From the NCBI RefSeq assembly GCF_902859915.1, contig NZ_CADIKK010000015.1:124001-188000 (forward strand): a DNA stretch of 64,000 nucleotides, in the 5' to 3' direction. The stretch's first letter is position 1, and every line of letters starts with the position of its first letter. Below are positions 56,850-64,000 of the stretch, piece after piece. The stretch is from Paraburkholderia ultramafica (GTDB taxonomy: Bacteria; Pseudomonadota; Gammaproteobacteria; Burkholderiales; Burkholderiaceae). A program made the translations under genes and the position numbers. Below the pieces are notes generated by a model that was not told the origin of the DNA, did no database searches, and saw only the letters and a list, made by a program, of their open reading frames with translations.

Positions 56850-56865
56850 AGATTATTGATAATCT
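56850..56865. promoter_or_regulatory. Candidate GntR operator before the IlvD/Edd gene
   Basis: AGATTAT-TG-ATAATCT is a perfect palindrome with 7-bp arms, 22 bases before the dehydratase start and in the divergent region shared with the hydroxyacid dehydrogenase. The GntR gene is the next gene downstream of that dehydratase. Confidence 0.5.
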
Positions 56866-56887
56866 CATCGGAAATCTAGGAGCGACA

Positions 56888-58627
56888 ATGAGCGAGAAGA
56901 AAAGCGGCTTGCGCCAGGGCCTGACGAACTACGGGGATGAGGGTTTTTCGCTGTTTCTGCGCAAGGCGTTCATCAAGGGCGCGGGCTATACCGACGACGC
57001 GTTGTCGCGTCCAATCGTGGCGATCGCGAACACGGGCAGTGCCTACAACCCGTGCCACGGCAACGCGCCGCAATTGATCGAGGCGGTCAAGCGCGGCGTG
57101 ATGCTGGCTGGCGGGCTGCCGGTCGAATTCCCGACGATCTCGATCGCCGAGAGCTTTTCGCATCCGACCAGCATGTACCTGCGCAATTTGATGTCGATGG
57201 ACACGGAGGAGATGATCCGCGCCCAGCCGATGGATGCGGTGGTGCTGATCGGCGGCTGCGACAAAACCGTCCCGGCCCAGTTGATGGGTGCGGCGGCGGC
57301 GGGTGTTCCCGCGATTCAACTGGTGACGGGCGCCATGCTCACGGGCTCGCATCGGGGCGAACGGGTGGGGGCATGCACGGACTGCCGCCGCTTCTGGGCG
57401 AGCTTTCGCGGCGACCAGATCGACGCGGCCGAGATCGAAGCGGTCAACAACCAGCTCGTCGCAACGGTCGGAACCTGTTCGGTGATGGGAACGGCCAGCA
57501 CGATGGCCTGCATCGCGGAGGCCCTGGGCATCATGCTGCCGGGCGGTGCGTCCGCGCCTGCGGTGACCGCCGATCGCATCCGCATTGCGGAGCGCACCGG
57601 CGCGCAGGCGGTGGCGATGATCGGGCGGGATCTGAGCCCGGCGGCAATCCTGACGCCCAAGGCGATCGAAAACGCTTTGCGGGTGCTGCTCGCGATTGGC
57701 GGCTCGACCAACGGCATCATTCACCTCACGGCCATTGCGGGCCGGCTTGGGATTCGCATCGACCTTGCGCAGCTCGACCGGATGGCGCGCGAGACGCCGG
57801 TGCTGGTCGATCTGAAGCCGTCGGGTCAGCACTACATGGAAGACCTGCATCGCGCCGGCGGTTTGACGACCGTCATGCGCGAGATCAGGAGCCTGCTGCA
57901 TCTCGATGCGCTCACCGTGACCGGCCGTACGCTCGGCGAAGAACTCGACGCCGCGCCCGCCAGCTTCCCGCAAGACGTGGTGCGTCCGTTCGAGCGCCCG
58001 ATTTTCCCGCAAGGCGGTATCGCCGTGTTGCGCGGCAATCTCGCGCCGGGCGGCGCGATCATCAAGCAGTCGGCTGCCAGCGCCAATCTGATGGAGCACG
58101 AAGGCCGCGCCGTCGTCTTCGAGGATGCGGAAGATCTGGCACGCCGGATCGACGATCCCGATCTGGACGTTCAGGCGCACGACGTGCTCGTGCTCAAGCG
58201 GATCGGGCCGGTGGGCGCGCCGGGGATGCCGGAAGCGGGCTACATTCCCATTCCGCGCAAGCTCGGCCGGCTGGGTGTCAAGGATATGGTGCGCATTTCG
58301 GATGGCCGCATGAGCGGTACGGCGTCCGGTACGGTGGTGCTGCACGTCACGCCGGAAGCGGCGATCGGCGGTCCGCTGGCGATCGTGCAGACCGGCGACC
58401 GGATTCGCCTGAGCGTGGCGCAACGCTCGATCGAGCTGGCCCTCAGCGACGAGGAAATTGCCGCGCGTCTCGCCGCCTTGCCGGCGCGTGAGGCCGATCC
58501 CGGGGAGCGCGGTTATCGCAAGCTGTTCCTGACCACGATCACCCAGGCGGACGAGGGCTGCGACTTCGACTTCCTGCAAGCCACCCGCATCACCGCGACC
58601 GTTCCCGGCGATGGCAACCAGGTTTAA
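56888..58627 (+). CDS. IlvD/Edd-family sugar-acid dehydratase
   Basis: The 579-residue protein has three cysteine ligands for an iron-sulfur cluster: Cys56 (NTGSAYNPCHGN), Cys124 (IGGCDKTVPAQ) and Cys197 (VGTCSVMGTAST). Their spacing matches L-arabinonate dehydratase as I recall it, not 6-phosphogluconate dehydratase. It should convert an aldonate (arabinonate, galactonate, fuconate or similar) to a 2-keto-3-deoxy acid that the DapA-family enzyme could use. The ATG has TAGGAG upstream. Confidence 0.9.
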   Translation: MSEKKSGLRQGLTNYGDEGFSLFLRKAFIKGAGYTDDALSRPIVAIANTGSAYNPCHGNAPQLIEAVKRGVMLAGGLPVEFPTISIAESFSHPTSMYLRNLMSMDTEEMIRAQPMDAVVLIGGCDKTVPAQLMGAAAAGVPAIQLVTGAMLTGSHRGERVGACTDCRRFWASFRGDQIDAAEIEAVNNQLVATVGTCSVMGTASTMACIAEALGIMLPGGASAPAVTADRIRIAERTGAQAVAMIGRDLSPAAILTPKAIENALRVLLAIGGSTNGIIHLTAIAGRLGIRIDLAQLDRMARETPVLVDLKPSGQHYMEDLHRAGGLTTVMREIRSLLHLDALTVTGRTLGEELDAAPASFPQDVVRPFERPIFPQGGIAVLRGNLAPGGAIIKQSAASANLMEHEGRAVVFEDAEDLARRIDDPDLDVQAHDVLVLKRIGPVGAPGMPEAGYIPIPRKLGRLGVKDMVRISDGRMSGTASGTVVLHVTPEAAIGGPLAIVQTGDRIRLSVAQRSIELALSDEEIAARLAALPAREADPGERGYRKLFLTTITQADEGCDFDFLQATRITATVPGDGNQV

Positions 58628-58681
58628 CGGCCCCCTTTTTTCGTATAGGCTCGCGGCTTGGATCAATTTGCGGACCCTTTC

Positions 58682-59425
58682 ATGACCAACGCTGCCAAGC
58701 CCAAACGCTCCGATGCACCCGCCGCCAGGACGGTCGAGCGCGACCGTCATGTCGAGGAGACCTTGCGCAGCGTCGCGGACGAACTCGAGGAGCAGATCGT
58801 CCTTGGCGTGCTGCATCCGCGAGAACGGCTCGTGGAAGACGATTTGTGCGAGCGCTTCAACCTGAAGCGCCACGTTGCGCGGCTGGTGCTGGCGGAAGTG
58901 GAGCGGCGCGGGCTGGTCGAGCGCCGCAAGAATGTCGGCGCACTGGTCAAGTCGTACACGCCGCGCGAGGTCACGGAGCTCTATGCGCTGCGCGAGTTGC
59001 TTGAAGCCGATGCAGCCAGGCGCATCGTGTTTCCGGTCAGCCCCGCGGCGCTCGATGCGTTGGCGGCCATCCAGGTGGAGCACGACGAAGCGGCCAGCGC
59101 CGGCGATTTGCGGCGCGTGTTCCGCGCGAACATGGCGTTCCACCATGCGTTTTTTGCGTTGTCGGAAAGTCAGGTGCTGACCGAGGCGATTCGCGAGTAC
59201 GAGCGCAGGACGCATGCGATCCGTTCGGTATCGATCGTGTTTCCGCAGTACCTTGAGAAGGCGCGGGCGGAACACCACCAGATGATCGAGGCACTGCGCA
59301 CCGGTGACCGAGATTCCCTGATCAGGCTGTGCCGGGAGCATCTGGTGCCGTCGCGCGACGCCTATCTTGAAGCGCAACACCGCCGCTCGGCTGGCTACGC
59401 CGCCCAGAAGGGCGAAACGGATTAA
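58682..59425 (+). CDS. GntR-family regulator with FCD domain
   Basis: The 247-residue protein has an N-terminal winged helix (residues about 20-90: EEQIVLGVLHPRERLVEDDL, then CERFNLKRHVARLVLAEVER) and a C-terminal FCD ligand domain (EVTELYALRELLEADAARRI and later His-containing helices such as MAFHHAFFALSESQ). FCD regulators commonly sense sugar acids. The ATG at 58682 was chosen over a TTG eight codons upstream. It follows the dehydratase by 54 bases and likely controls the divergent promoters at 56744-56887. Confidence 0.9.
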   Translation: MTNAAKPKRSDAPAARTVERDRHVEETLRSVADELEEQIVLGVLHPRERLVEDDLCERFNLKRHVARLVLAEVERRGLVERRKNVGALVKSYTPREVTELYALRELLEADAARRIVFPVSPAALDALAAIQVEHDEAASAGDLRRVFRANMAFHHAFFALSESQVLTEAIREYERRTHAIRSVSIVFPQYLEKARAEHHQMIEALRTGDRDSLIRLCREHLVPSRDAYLEAQHRRSAGYAAQKGETD

Positions 59426-59457
59426 ACGGCTTTTACCGTATGACACGGAGAGGTTCA

Positions 59458-60264
59458 ATGACTCGAGTACTGATTACCGGCGCGGCCGGTCACATCGGCC
59501 GCGTACTGCGCGCCGGCTTCCAGGGCCACTATGCGCTGCGCCTCGCGGACATCGCGCCGCAAGCCGACGCGCAGGCGGGCGAGGAAATCGTGAGCGCGGA
59601 CATCACGCGGCTGGAGGAACTCCTGCCGATCATGGAGGGCGTGGACGTCGTCGTGCACCTGGCCGGCATTCCGGACGAGGCGCCCTGGGAGCGCATCCGC
59701 GACATGAATATCGAAGGCTGCTACAACGTGTTTGAAGCGGCGCGTCGCGCGGGCGTCAAACGCGTGGTGTTCGCGAGCTCGAACCATGCCGTGGGTTTTC
59801 ATCGCCGCGACCGGATGATCGATAACGCCGTCGAGCCGCGCCCGGATAGCCGCTATGGCATCTCGAAGGTGTTCGGCGAGGCGCTGGGCCGGATGTACGC
59901 CGACAAGCATGGCATGTCGGTCGCATGTATCCGGATCGGCTCGTTCCGCCCGGATGACCAGCCCACCGCGCCGCGCCACCTCTTCACCTGGATCAGCCAC
60001 CGCGACATGGTGCAGGTGGCGCGCCGCTGTATCGACTATCCGGACTTTCACTTCGTGGTTGTGTACGGCGTCTCCGCTAACGCGCGCAATCGCTGGGACA
60101 ATGCCAACGTGCGTTTTCTCGGCTTCGAGCCGCAAGACGATGCCGAACTGCACGCGGCGGAGATCGCCGCTACCGGCAAGGTGGAAGATGCGCGCGAGGC
60201 GCTTTTTCATGGCGGTTTTGGCTGTCTCGTCGAGTTCGACGGCGATCCGCAGCGGATCGACTAG
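59458..60264 (+). CDS. udh: Uronate dehydrogenase
   Basis: This NAD-dependent enzyme oxidises galacturonate or glucuronate to the aldarolactone, the first step of the oxidative uronate pathway. The 268-residue short-chain fold has the Rossmann motif TGAAGHIG, catalytic Ser108 (FASSNHAVGFHRRD, diagnostic for the family), Tyr133 and Lys137 (SRYGISKVFGEALG). Length matches the known enzymes (about 265). The ATG has CGGAGAGG upstream. It lies between the GntR and LacI regulators. No dehydrogenase for alpha-ketoglutarate semialdehyde was found in the window. Confidence 0.9.
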   Translation: MTRVLITGAAGHIGRVLRAGFQGHYALRLADIAPQADAQAGEEIVSADITRLEELLPIMEGVDVVVHLAGIPDEAPWERIRDMNIEGCYNVFEAARRAGVKRVVFASSNHAVGFHRRDRMIDNAVEPRPDSRYGISKVFGEALGRMYADKHGMSVACIRIGSFRPDDQPTAPRHLFTWISHRDMVQVARRCIDYPDFHFVVVYGVSANARNRWDNANVRFLGFEPQDDAELHAAEIAATGKVEDAREALFHGGFGCLVEFDGDPQRID

Positions 60265-60361
60265 GCGTGACGGGTCCATCGCCGCAAGGTGTGCGTCGCG
60301 TTATAGTATGCGGTCATCAATTGGCATCCTTCATGACCCTACGACGAGAAGCAGGTGGACG

Positions 60362-61411
60362 TTGAACACAGAACTAAAGAAGCGGGCGCCGCGCCGAAAG
60401 TCCAATGCGATTTCCGTCATGGACGTCGCGCGGGCGGCCGGGGTATCCACGGCGACCGTATCGCGTGTCCTTAACGGCAACGGCACGGTCGCGCCGGCAT
60501 TGCAGGACCGGGTGCGCGAGATCGCGCAGAATCTTGGCTACACACCGCACGCGGCCGCCCGGGCGCTCGCCTCGCAGCGCTCGAAGATTATCGGCGCGGT
60601 GATTCCCTCGCTCGAAAACCAGAACTTTGCGCTGGGCGTATTCGCGCTTCAAAAACGCATCGGCGAAGCGGGTTATACGCTGCTTCTGGCGTGTTCGTAT
60701 TACGACCAGGAGGACGAACTCAAACAGGTCCGCGCGTTGATCGCCGATGGCATTGCCGGACTGATGCTGGTCGGCCGCAGTCATTCGCCCGCGCTGTACG
60801 AACTGCTCGCGAAGGAGCGGATACCGCTCGTCAACGGCTGGACCGTCGATCAGCATCATCCGTACGTTGGCTTCGACAATGTCGCGGTGGGGCGGCGGAT
60901 CGCGGAGTATCTGCTCGATCTCGGGCACGTGCACTTCGGCATGATCACGCAGATGACCCAGCACAGCGACCGCGCAGCCGATCGCATCATGGGCGTGCGC
61001 ACGGCTTTGCAGACGCGCGGGCTCGAGCTGCGTCACGAGCATCTGATCGAGATGCCGCACAAGATCATCGAAGGGCAGATGGCCATGCGTGCGCTGATGC
61101 AGGGGCCGGTCCGGCCGACCGCTGTCATTTGCGGCACCGACCTGCTTGCCGTGGGAGCGCTTGCCGAAGCGCACGAAGCGGGCATCGACGTCCCGGGCGA
61201 ATTGTCGATTGCCGGTATCAACGACATCGAGTTCTCCAGCTTCACCACGCCGCCGCTCACCACCATGCGCCTGCCCGCGGATGAAATCGGCACGCGCAGC
61301 GCTGAATACCTGCTCGCGCATATAGAAGGACGGCCGGTCAGTTCGCAGAATATCGTGCCTACCGACCTGATCGTGCGTGGCACGACGGGGCGGGCGCCGG
61401 GCAGGGGGTGA
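60362..61411 (+). CDS. LacI-family repressor of the sugar-acid genes
   Basis: The 349-residue protein has a LacI helix-turn-helix (residues about 18-45: SVMDVARAAGVSTATVSRVL) with hinge YTPHAAARALASQRS and a periplasmic-binding-like ligand domain resembling GntR/GntH-type repressors (GDL-like gluconate regulators). The start is a TTG at 60362; the first ATG downstream would cut the DNA-binding domain. AGGTGG lies close upstream. It probably binds the two LacI-type sites at 46749 and 46846, although these are 13.5 kb away. Confidence 0.9.
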   Translation: MNTELKKRAPRRKSNAISVMDVARAAGVSTATVSRVLNGNGTVAPALQDRVREIAQNLGYTPHAAARALASQRSKIIGAVIPSLENQNFALGVFALQKRIGEAGYTLLLACSYYDQEDELKQVRALIADGIAGLMLVGRSHSPALYELLAKERIPLVNGWTVDQHHPYVGFDNVAVGRRIAEYLLDLGHVHFGMITQMTQHSDRAADRIMGVRTALQTRGLELRHEHLIEMPHKIIEGQMAMRALMQGPVRPTAVICGTDLLAVGALAEAHEAGIDVPGELSIAGINDIEFSSFTTPPLTTMRLPADEIGTRSAEYLLAHIEGRPVSSQNIVPTDLIVRGTTGRAPGRG

Positions 61412-62036
61412 TCGCGCGTCGCGACGTCGTTCATCGCTGGACTGACCTATTCTGATAGCTGTGCTAACTACCTAAGTCCATGATCTCGCAGCATGGACGC
61501 TCACTGCGCGCTACGCGTTTTCTGGACCTCCTGCAGGCGTCGACGTTGCACCAGCCCTGGTTGCCGCGCGTTGGCACCGAACAGCCCGGGCGCGGCGAGC
61601 ACGGATCGAACCCGGATGCAAATGGATCGACAGTTCACGCGAGCGCCGCGTAAGCGGAGGGGACCGTCAACGGCCTGAACGGGCCTGTACCTTGTCTTCC
61701 GCTCGGCCAACCCATGCGACTACCAGGGCCACGCCAGCGAGGTCGCCGTACCCGTTGCGGCGGCGCGCTCGTTAACGGCACGTGATTGCCTGGCTAACGA
61801 ACGAATTAACTTTGAGAAGAAGTGCTGCCGGATAACTACGACGTTGCCGTCCGATTACAAATTCGTTATCCAATCTCTCCATCGATTGCCATCGAGAAGG
61901 AGCAAGCCCTTATGCATGGCCAATCCGTGAGAATTGATAGCCGTTGCCAATGAGCTTCATCGAAAGAATCAAATTCACCTGGGAATTGCTTATCGACAGA
62001 CTGGGCAATTCTCATCGGTCTCAGGTGGAAAGCCAG
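61412..62036. other. Long region of uncertain content upstream of the cytochrome gene
   Basis: These about 620 bases include an inverted repeat (GTCCATG at 61476-61482, CATGGAC at 61492-61498). Plus-strand 61679-61780 has one frame with protein-like composition (GLYLVFRSANPCDYQGHASE) but it lacks a start and is broken upstream, so it may be the remnant of a gene. Nothing is well supported. Confidence 0.35.
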
Positions 62037-62780
62037 ATGCTTCAGATCATCAAGCGATTCGATTCTCGCAGTTCGTACGACAGGTCTCGCGCAAAGGGTG
62101 CGCAGCGCGTGAAGGCGGACTCGTATCTTCGACATCTCATTTCGCGCGCAGCACGCGTGGGTCTGATCGCGTCACTCGGTGCGTTCGGGAGTACGTGCTT
62201 TGCGCAGAGCAATGGTGCGATCGCGGACGCGAGCGCCTCTGCGAAGGCGCCGTCCATTACGACGTGCGTCGCGTGTCATGGTGCGCTGGGTGCAGGGAGT
62301 GAAACGGGTGCGCCGCGCCTGGCAGGGAACAATCCGGATTACCTCGCACACGCGCTCTCGATGTTCAAGGCTGGCACCCGTGCGAGCGCTCCTATGCAGG
62401 CGGTCGCGCAGAATCTGTCGGATAGCGACATGCACGCGCTCGCCGCGTTCTTCTCAAATCAGCATCCGCCGCTTGTCAAAGCTTCACAACCGCCATCGCC
62501 GGAACTCGTCATGGCGGGCAAGCAACTCGCAGAAACAGGGGTGGGCACCAGCGTTCAGGCGTGTTTCAGTTGCCATGCCGCTGGTGGCAAAGGCAATGGC
62601 GCGCGTTTCCCGAGTATCGCGGGTGAGCCGGCTGCTTTTACCGTGGCCCGTTTGCACGAATTCCAGGCGCGTGCAAAAGCCGCTCCCGCGAAGCCAGGAA
62701 CGATGACGGCAATCGCAGCGACGCTTGACGACACCCAGATCGAGCAGGTGGCCGCGTATCTGTCCGTTACCGGGCGCTGA
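62037..62780 (+). CDS. Di-haem c-type cytochrome (cytochrome c4-like)
   Basis: The protein has two haem-attachment motifs, CVACH and CFSCH, one in each of two cytochrome c domains, and Met-containing axial-ligand candidates in MQAVAQNLSDSDMHALAAFF and GTMTAIAATLDDTQ. It is exported: a signal peptide ends near STCFAQ. Starts are uncertain: ATG at 62037 (AGGTGG upstream) gives a long leader, a GTG at 62109 gives a normal one, and an ATG at 61950 is possible. It probably shuttles electrons in the periplasm to an oxidase or dehydrogenase partner not in the window. Confidence 0.87.
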   Translation: MLQIIKRFDSRSSYDRSRAKGAQRVKADSYLRHLISRAARVGLIASLGAFGSTCFAQSNGAIADASASAKAPSITTCVACHGALGAGSETGAPRLAGNNPDYLAHALSMFKAGTRASAPMQAVAQNLSDSDMHALAAFFSNQHPPLVKASQPPSPELVMAGKQLAETGVGTSVQACFSCHAAGGKGNGARFPSIAGEPAAFTVARLHEFQARAKAAPAKPGTMTAIAATLDDTQIEQVAAYLSVTGR

Positions 62781-62860
62781 GCTTCGTTCATGCGGTGATC
62801 TTCTGACTGACGCTGCCGATATGCAGCTGAAGACAAGGGCAAGAACGGCGTGCCGGGCTC

Positions 62861-63076
62861 GCTTCAGGAACCAGCACTCATGAAGCGGTTGGCCTGATGG
62901 TGGACTACAACCTGCCGCCGCGTACGGATGTGTACGTGCAGCGCATGTATCAGCGCGTTGCGGGCGCAAGCGCTGTTGCTTCGCCGTTCAACACGGCGTT
63001 CATAACGGATGCGGATGCGCCGTCGTCGACGGCAAATCAGATGATCACGCGCGTCGCGATCCGGCATAAGTTCTAA
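62861..63076 (+). pseudogene. C-terminal remnant of an outer-membrane porin
   Basis: One frame ends at a TAA (63074-63076) and reads as the last two to three strands of a Burkholderia-type trimeric porin: EAVGLMVDYNLPPRTDVYVQ, then RMYQRVAGAS and the terminal MITRVAIRHKF with the C-terminal Phe required for outer-membrane assembly. A stop codon lies upstream in this frame (62828) and no porin N-terminus or middle is present. Most of the gene has been deleted. Confidence 0.75.
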
Positions 63077-63119
63077 CGCCGTTACGCGTGCTGGGTGCGT
63101 ATCAGACAGGCGCCGTCCC

Positions 63120-63164
63120 GCGCGCACGTAAATCCGTTCGTGCGCGCGAGCGCGGCCGTTTTTG
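63120..63164 (+). terminator. Probable intrinsic terminator of the former porin gene
   Basis: GCGCGCACG (63120-63128) pairs exactly with CGTGCGCGC (63139-63147) around a 10-base loop; a run of five T follows at 63160. It lies 44 bases after the porin remnant and just past the end of the convergent DUF4148 gene. Confidence 0.5.
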
Positions 63165-63170
63165 TACGCG

Positions 63171-63455
63171 TCATTCCGACGTTCCGCCCGAGCCGGCCGG
63201 ATTCGCGGCGGACGCCATCGCATCGCTGGAACCGTTCTTGTGCCGGATCGCGTAAATCTCCTTGTTCCGGGCGATGGTCACAGCCGAAGGCGGATAGTCG
63301 TTGTTGCGCGTGGGCACGAGTCCGTCGGCCTCTGCCTGCACCAGTTGCGCGCGTACCTCGGCGCGCGTGAGCTCGGGCGTGGTGGATTGCGCGAAAGCAT
63401 TGGCGCCAAAAACGAGGCCAAGCGCGGTGACTGCAATCGAGGTCGGCAAATTCAT
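63171..63455 (-). CDS. Small secreted DUF4148 protein
   Basis: The 94-residue product has a signal peptide (MNLPTSIAVTALGLVFGANA, cleavage at FAQ) and a DUF4148-type core (LTRAEVRAQLVQAEADGLVP followed by a Tyr-Pro segment and a conserved YPPSAVTIARNK). These small periplasmic proteins are abundant in Burkholderiaceae and their role is unknown. The ATG at 63455 has TGGAGAGA upstream. Confidence 0.87.
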   Translation of the reverse strand: MNLPTSIAVTALGLVFGANAFAQSTTPELTRAEVRAQLVQAEADGLVPTRNNDYPPSAVTIARNKEIYAIRHKNGSSDAMASAANPAGSGGTSE

Positions 63456-63483
63456 GGTGTCTCTCCAGAACATTTCAAAAAAG

Positions 63484-63499
63484 CGTGGATATGTCCACG
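63484..63499. promoter_or_regulatory. Short palindrome upstream of the DUF4148 gene
   Basis: CGTGGA-TATG-TCCACG is a perfect inverted repeat with 6-bp arms, about 30 bases before the DUF4148 start and beyond the end of the HxlR gene. It may be an operator. Confidence 0.35.
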
Positions 63500-63615
63500 T
63501 GATCTATTCTGGTGTTTTGACCTGTCCCGACTCTGACCACCGGATTACGGTTCCGTCATCTGGCGCGCCACGCAGCGACACATCGTCCGGGGTCCGAACT
63601 ATCGCCGCCGTCGCG

Positions 63616-64000
63616 CTATGCGGCAGGCTCACCACGCGCAAGAGGGCGATCCGTGCGCGGTTCGCCGCGATCGAACCGCCGTCGCGCCAGTTCCATTTCG
63701 GTCATATGGGCTTCGACCCAGTCCCAGATCCCGCAGATCTTGTCGAGCAGGCTGCGCCCCAGCGGCGTCAGCTGATAGTCGACACGCGGCGGTATCACCG
63801 GATGCACGTAGCGCGATACGAGACCGTCGCGCTCGAGTTGCCGCAAGGTCTTCGTGAGCATCTTCTGACTGACGCCGCTCACGGCGTCGCGTAGCCGCGA
63901 GAAACGCATCTCGCCGTGCGTGCCTAGCGCGTCGATGATGAGGATCGTCCACTTGTCGGCGATCTGCTCGATGATGTTGCGCGCGAGGTCATCGGTTTTT
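63616..64000 (-). CDS. HxlR-family transcriptional regulator (partial, continues past the window)
   Basis: The visible 127 residues include the HxlR winged helix: IADKWTILIIDALGTHGEMR, then FSRLRDAVSGVSQKMLTKTL followed by RQLERDGLVSRYVHPVIPPR. The frame is open to the window edge, so the true N-terminus, usually 10-20 residues further with a conserved Cys, is outside. HxlR proteins respond to redox or electrophilic signals and usually control a neighbouring gene; the target is not visible here. Confidence 0.88.
   Translation of the reverse strand, partial: KTDDLARNIIEQIADKWTILIIDALGTHGEMRFSRLRDAVSGVSQKMLTKTLRQLERDGLVSRYVHPVIPPRVDYQLTPLGRSLLDKICGIWDWVEAHMTEMELARRRFDRGEPRTDRPLARGEPAA

Noticed and set aside
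56876..59458. 860-codon minus-strand open frame across the IlvD/Edd and GntR genes
   Set aside because: It is antisense to two confident genes and has shadow-type composition.
61493..61710. Short frames on both strands after the LacI gene
   Set aside because: They are Arg/Cys-rich, lack ribosome binding sites and overlap each other; no homologous family is recognisable.

Overview
The window is high-GC, gene-dense DNA from a Gram-negative proteobacterium. The gene families and their arrangement (betaproteobacterial-type leucine degradation operon, H-NS-like short protein, DUF4148 protein, Gly/Gln-rich small secreted proteins, many DHA2 and RND exporters) fit the Burkholderiaceae, most likely Paraburkholderia or a close relative. 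This placement is an inference from gene content; no rRNA or tRNA gene was seen. About 60 protein genes are supported. No phage, integrase, transposase or CRISPR array was recognised.

Layout. Positions 1-4400 hold housekeeping and small genes (HU, DAHP synthase, a DUF72 protein) and a TetR regulator. Positions 4717-10632 are a leucine/isovalerate operon (isovaleryl-CoA dehydrogenase, both methylcrotonyl-CoA carboxylase subunits, methylglutaconyl-CoA hydratase), divergent from the TetR gene, with two short palindromes between them. Positions 10642-16200 contain an orphan PhnD-like binding protein, a truncated beta-helix protein, a selenium-binding-protein/methanethiol-oxidase homologue coupled to a membrane protein, and CDP-diacylglycerol pyrophosphatase. 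Positions 16256-23500 contain an amidase, a J-domain protein, ChaC, a phosphatase/arsenate-reductase-like protein, an H-NS-like protein and small secreted proteins, plus a probable small RNA or attenuator at 18881-18947. Positions 23699-29609 carry three DHA2-type exporters (one frameshifted) and a TetR regulator whose likely operator occurs twice.

Positions 29880-34646 are a phosphonate locus: a PHO box, phnM, phnD, phnC, phnE and a hexapeptide acyltransferase, without the C-P lyase core. An aldo/keto reductase and an ABM-domain monooxygenase follow, then a three-gene RND efflux operon (42426 down to 36596). Positions 43051-61411 form a sugar-acid catabolic region: malate synthase G with GlcG, an SMP-30 lactonase, a galactarate/altronate dehydratase, two MFS sugar-acid transporters, an enolase-superfamily enzyme, a DapA-family enzyme, a D-2-hydroxyacid dehydrogenase, an IlvD/Edd dehydratase, GntR and LacI regulators and uronate dehydrogenase. 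A secreted phosphoesterase interrupts it. Together these genes suggest oxidation of uronates to aldarates and dehydration to keto-deoxy acids. LacI-type operators lie between the lactonase and the dehydratase, and a GntR-type palindrome precedes the IlvD/Edd gene. The last 2.6 kb holds a di-haem cytochrome c, a porin remnant, a DUF4148 protein and a partial HxlR regulator.

The least conventional signals are regulatory: the small RNA/attenuator at 18881-18947, the paired TetR operators around 28863 and 29691, the PHO box at 29881, and the paired LacI operators at 46749 and 46846. No clear-cut new multi-gene system was found.
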